A DNA stretch of 64,000 nucleotides from Sulfuricurvum sp. (GTDB lineage: Bacteria > Campylobacterota > Campylobacteria > Campylobacterales > Sulfurimonadaceae): assembly GCA_030692765.1 (NCBI GenBank), contig JAUYUB010000001.1, positions 62,001-126,000 on the forward strand, in the 5' to 3' direction. This document shows positions 60,305-64,000 of the stretch, piece by piece. Positions within the stretch are counted from its first letter, which is position 1; every line of letters starts with the position of its first letter. The notes under the pieces were generated by a model, which worked only from the letters and a program-made list of their open reading frames with translations, was not told where the DNA came from and made no database searches. Made by a program: the position numbers and the translations under genes.

Positions 60305-60757
60305 TTATTCTCCTTGTGCCCATCTGTCTTGTCGTACATCATGCTCTGTTTCCATATTGATAATCCTTTTTACCCATGGCGGAGGATTGTCATTAATCAT
60401 TGCTACCAATGATTTCAATAGATCTTCAATCAATGTTCCATCGTTGACTTTCATCGGATTAATACCGGCTCGGATAACCTTTGCCGCAGCTGTTCCTCCG
60501 ATACTTTCTGTATACATAATATTGATACCCTTGAGGGCACGAACACGAAAATCTGTTTTATCATCATCTTCAAGATTTGAGGTGTCAGTTTTAATCACTT
60601 CAGATAAACTAAAACCGTCTTTTGAGACGTTGTATACGACAAATTCTTTGGCCCCACCAAAGTGTGCATTAACCTCTTCCATATCTTTGGTTGCAAAAGC
60701 AACTTTCAGAGAATCATTCATAGGAACGTTTCCTTCAACTGTGATTTTAGTGTTCAT
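60305..60757 (-). CDS. nifX: NifX
   Basis: KVAFATKDMEEVNAHFGGAKEFVVYNVS...INPMKVNDGTLIEDLL...NDNPPPWVKRI. Confidence 0.92.
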   Translation of the reverse strand: MNTKITVEGNVPMNDSLKVAFATKDMEEVNAHFGGAKEFVVYNVSKDGFSLSEVIKTDTSNLEDDDKTDFRVRALKGINIMYTESIGGTAAAKVIRAGINPMKVNDGTLIEDLLKSLVAMINDNPPPWVKRIINMETEHDVRQDRWAQGE

Positions 60758-62045
60758 GCTTAACCTTTCGTAACGTATTAGCTATTTCAAATAAAAAATA
60801 GGTGCTTCCCTCATACAGCTGATCATTTTTGAGCTGATTGCCCAACTCTTCGTAATTCGGAAATCCGCGAAGTACCAATGCCGTATTGTGATACATATGC
60901 AAGATTCGTTCTGCATGAAAATTGCTGATTACCAAGTCTGCATTATTAAAATAAACACGTGCATCTTCCAAATCTCCAACAAATACATTCTCGGAATCAA
61001 TCGCTTGTAAGACATCGCTAAACGTCGTAGATATCGCGGCATCTACCGTTCCGCCGACACTGCGGATCAATGCACATATCCCTGAAAGCATGTCAGGCTC
61101 GCCTGTAATGACAAAATGAGAACTACCGATTAGAAAATGGCTGTCCAGCATTGCATCTTGCAGTCGGGAGCGCCAGCGTTTCATAAGTGGTTTTGGATCG
61201 CTATGTCGGATTTTCATTAATGCACCGACAAAATTGTCGCACTCATCCAATCCCATCAGATGATCGAAGTGCAGATGTTCGATAGCAGAATTCTTTTTTT
61301 GTAAAACGTGAGCTGATTTTTTCATGGATGCGCCAATGGTTACCACCGTTGCACATGTTCCTAAATCACGAATCTGTTCGACACTTATCCCGCCATTGGA
61401 CAGTTTCCCCTGCCCCTCTTCCCAATATCCGTCTAATGAGGTAGATAAATCAGGCAGGGCATAGGTCTCAAACCCAAAATCTTCACACAGCTCTTTAATT
61501 TTTTCTATTTCGATGGGTTGCATACTGACATGTGGCAATATGACAAGTTTGTTAGCTTTTACTGTTGCTGCACTCACGGTGAGCTGATCGATCATCGCAC
61601 TCACTGTCAATGCCCAGCCACTCTCCAATCCCCCCTCATAGTCAGGAGTATTGACAAATACATACGGGATTTCGATGTGCATTCCCACACCTCGAACATC
61701 ATCCCCTTTGGTTTCGGTCAGACCTGTCGTATGCAAACCGATCATTGAGGGTTTAAGATTTTTCTCTTTGCCCTGGATATTTTCAATCGCCATAAGGATC
61801 GAGTAATCCCCACCATCCAGCACAGCCGTAATATCACTAACAGATGTATTTCGAATCGCAATGGGTTCATTAAAATGGCGTGTAAAAAAAACCTTGGTAT
61901 ATGATGCACACCCTTGTGCGCCATGCATCAGAGGCATACAGTCTTTGACACCCAAATAGGCAAGCGTTGCTCCCATCGGCTGAGAGTGTTTGATAGGATT
62001 GACTTGAAGTGGTTTGGTTTCATGACGAGAGAGAGAAAATTCCAT
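60747..62045 (-). CDS. nifN: FeMo-co scaffold NifN
   Basis: LQVNPIKHSQPMGATLAYLGVKDCMPLMHGAQGCASYTKVFFTRHFNEP. Confidence 0.93.
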   Translation of the reverse strand: MEFSLSRHETKPLQVNPIKHSQPMGATLAYLGVKDCMPLMHGAQGCASYTKVFFTRHFNEPIAIRNTSVSDITAVLDGGDYSILMAIENIQGKEKNLKPSMIGLHTTGLTETKGDDVRGVGMHIEIPYVFVNTPDYEGGLESGWALTVSAMIDQLTVSAATVKANKLVILPHVSMQPIEIEKIKELCEDFGFETYALPDLSTSLDGYWEEGQGKLSNGGISVEQIRDLGTCATVVTIGASMKKSAHVLQKKNSAIEHLHFDHLMGLDECDNFVGALMKIRHSDPKPLMKRWRSRLQDAMLDSHFLIGSSHFVITGEPDMLSGICALIRSVGGTVDAAISTTFSDVLQAIDSENVFVGDLEDARVYFNNADLVISNFHAERILHMYHNTALVLRGFPNYEELGNQLKNDQLYEGSTYFLFEIANTLRKVKHEH

Positions 62046-62070
62046 GACAACTCCTTGTAAAAAGGAGTAT

Positions 62071-62086
62071 TGCAAGATTTGTGCGA
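62071..62086 (-). promoter_or_regulatory. sigma54-like -24/-12 of nifN operon
   Basis: TCGCACAAATCTTGCA. Confidence 0.65.
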
Positions 62087-62119
62087 GAGGATAAAATTAG
62101 ACCAACATTCTATTAAATA

Positions 62120-62695
62120 TTATAAATATTCGTCAATATCATTTATAAATGCTGATAACAGTTTCCCCCTTATTAAGCCTTTATTAGCATGTCCTAAATC
62201 TTTCCTAATCACTAACAAAAGCTTCTCTACTTCAAAAATAACATTTATACTATGTTGTTCAGCATTTGTCATAAGAACTTTCTTAAATTCTATCCAAGCA
62301 TTAAGAACATCATCAGACCCCCAAATGATTAAATCTTCAGTAAAATAAGTCAATTTATTAATAATTTCTTGCTCGCTTAAAGGAGTTATTCCACGTTTTT
62401 CTGCAAATACAAAGCTTAATATAAAACGAACCAAGTCATCATAAAATGGAACTTTTTTTTCTCTATGTTCTTTCATTAATGTACTTTTATGTTCAATCCG
62501 TTTTGCATATAATACAGATATTACTGAAACAATAATAGTTGTAGAAGCAGCAATAATGCCTGTCGTAATTGCGGGATTTATTTTAGAAAAAGTATCAATA
62601 ACTATTTGTATTACTTTAATTATTATAAATATGAGCGCTATAAAAAAGAAAAAACCAAGTAAAGCACTTGAATATTTTTTTAAAAATTCCCTCAT
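62120..62695 (-). CDS. Membrane-anchored hypothetical protein, AT-rich
   Basis: Two N-terminal TM segments; noticeably AT-rich relative to flanking nif genes. Confidence 0.7.
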   Translation of the reverse strand: MREFLKKYSSALLGFFFFIALIFIIIKVIQIVIDTFSKINPAITTGIIAASTTIIVSVISVLYAKRIEHKSTLMKEHREKKVPFYDDLVRFILSFVFAEKRGITPLSEQEIINKLTYFTEDLIIWGSDDVLNAWIEFKKVLMTNAEQHSINVIFEVEKLLLVIRKDLGHANKGLIRGKLLSAFINDIDEYL

Positions 62696-62774
62696 CCAAT
62701 AATCCTCTATTTAATTTTTATCACTATATCTTTATTTTCAATATCATTAGATAAAAATTACATTTTGCAATATT

Positions 62775-63887
62775 TTACTTTTCTATCACCGTATAATAAA
62801 CCCCTCGTCCACTTCCGTGACTCTCCAACACACCGTAATCACACAACTCTTTAAGATCACGCGCAGCAGTTGGTTTGGAGGTTTTGGCGATCGAGGCGTA
62901 TTTGGCAGTTTTCATCCCCCCCTCGAACGCTTCAGGGAGAACATCAAGCATTTTTGTCAATACTTTTCGCTGACGATCATTGAGGCTGATTTCGCGAACA
63001 CTTTCCCAAAACCGCGTTTTGAACTTAACCGCTTCGACTCTCGTAAGGGCATCCGCTAATGCCGAATCCAGCATTTGAACAAACCATGTAACCCATTGGG
63101 TGATATCACCGTTTTGACGGACACATACGTTATCAAGCACACTATAATACTCTTTTCGTTGTCGATTAATCTGTGAAGCAGTACTAAAGAGCGTTGAGGG
63201 GATTGAGGGTGATCGCGATAGGACAAAATCACTGATTGCACGCGCTAATCGTCCGTTACCGTCATCAAAAGGATGAATAAGCAAAAACCACAGATGGGCA
63301 ATCGCGGCTTTGACAACCGTATCAAGGCTATCTTCGGTGTTCATCCACAGCAAAAAGCGGTTCATCTCTGCTTCGATTTTGTAAGCAGGGACAGCGATAT
63401 AGTGAACTTTTTCTTTTTCCCACGGCCCTGAGACGATTTTCATCTCACCCTCCGTATCATCACGATAGGCTCCCGTGCGGATCGTTCTCAACCCGGATTG
63501 ACCTGTCGGGAAAAGGGCTTTGTGCCATCGAAACAGCCGTTCGCTAGTGAGTAATCCCAAGCCTTTTTTTGCATCGAGAAGTACTTCTATCAATGCATCG
63601 GTTTGAACGGTGGCGTGAAGTTCATCAGAGCTTTGAAGCAAGAGGGCTTTGTGCACCGAAGCACGAACGGATGAACGTTGCAATACCTCACCCTCAATAA
63701 GTGATGTCGCTATCGCTTCATCTTCGTAGGCACTGGCAATCATCTGATCACTAAGGGTGTTTTGTAAAAGAGACTCCACCATCATTAGTTGACCGAAACG
63801 ATGATACACCTGTGTAACATCGGGGATTGTATAGGTAAAGTGCGGCCAGCTATCGCTTTGCCAAATCCATTGTTGATACGTTTCCAT
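62775..63887 (-). CDS. Fic-domain protein with C-terminal helix-turn-helix
   Basis: LLIHPFDDGNGRLARAISDFVLSR (HPFx[D/E]GNGR); C-term AKTSKPTAARDLKELCDYGVLESHGSGRGVYY. Confidence 0.92.
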   Translation of the reverse strand: METYQQWIWQSDSWPHFTYTIPDVTQVYHRFGQLMMVESLLQNTLSDQMIASAYEDEAIATSLIEGEVLQRSSVRASVHKALLLQSSDELHATVQTDALIEVLLDAKKGLGLLTSERLFRWHKALFPTGQSGLRTIRTGAYRDDTEGEMKIVSGPWEKEKVHYIAVPAYKIEAEMNRFLLWMNTEDSLDTVVKAAIAHLWFLLIHPFDDGNGRLARAISDFVLSRSPSIPSTLFSTASQINRQRKEYYSVLDNVCVRQNGDITQWVTWFVQMLDSALADALTRVEAVKFKTRFWESVREISLNDRQRKVLTKMLDVLPEAFEGGMKTAKYASIAKTSKPTAARDLKELCDYGVLESHGSGRGVYYTVIEK

Positions 63888-63945
63888 CCCATAATCATAT
63901 CACAATATGATACGATTAATACTAATCACCTCAAAAATGATTCGA

Positions 63946-64000
63946 TTATACCTCCCAAGGTGCCGCTTTTCCGACATTGGCAAAGACAGGATTGCGAAAT
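63946..64000 (-). CDS. nifE: 3' end of a probable NifE
   Basis: Minus-strand read FRNPVFANVGKAAPWEV*; resembles NifD/NifE C-termini (compare NifD here: [17 protein letters not shown]). Confidence 0.6.
   Translation of the reverse strand, partial: FRNPVFANVGKAAPWEV

Overview
The window is a dense nitrogen-fixation (nif) island from a Campylobacterota-like (Sulfuricurvum/Sulfurimonas-type) genome. This taxon is inferred from gene content and style, not tested. Recognisable nif genes are nifHDK, nifB, nifV, nifS, nifU, nifQ-like, nifT, nifW, nifZ, nifF, nifX, nifN, a DUF269 protein, a CCE_0567/DUF683-like protein, nifO-like (ArsC family), nifA and rpoN. The C-terminal end of a probable nifE enters at the right edge, separated from nifN by a Fic/membrane-protein insertion. 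The left edge carries a partial group-2-like [NiFe] hydrogenase small subunit fused to a flavoprotein and BFD-like domains; the ORF track missed it because it runs off the window. A guanidine-utilisation operon sits inside the island: ykkC/guanidine-I riboswitch, ABC transporter, two UAAP/DUF1989 proteins, biotin-dependent carboxylase, SMR exporter and allophanate hydrolase. The strongest candidates for undescribed biology are: (1) two paralogous MoxR-ATPase/VWA modules with a shared accessory family; (2) a + strand operon of NifX-like, cysteine-less peroxiredoxin-like, SIR2-like, ClpP, ClpX and NifS; (3) a family of about 19 sigma54-type promoters with invariant -24 G but degenerate -25 (mostly A), next to a nif-linked RpoN with a variant RpoN box; (4) an unknown ORF between nifH and nifD; (5) a probable AUU-started VWA gene; and (6) a FeoA-like gene with an in-frame TGA. 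All calls come from reading the sequence; no database searches were run.
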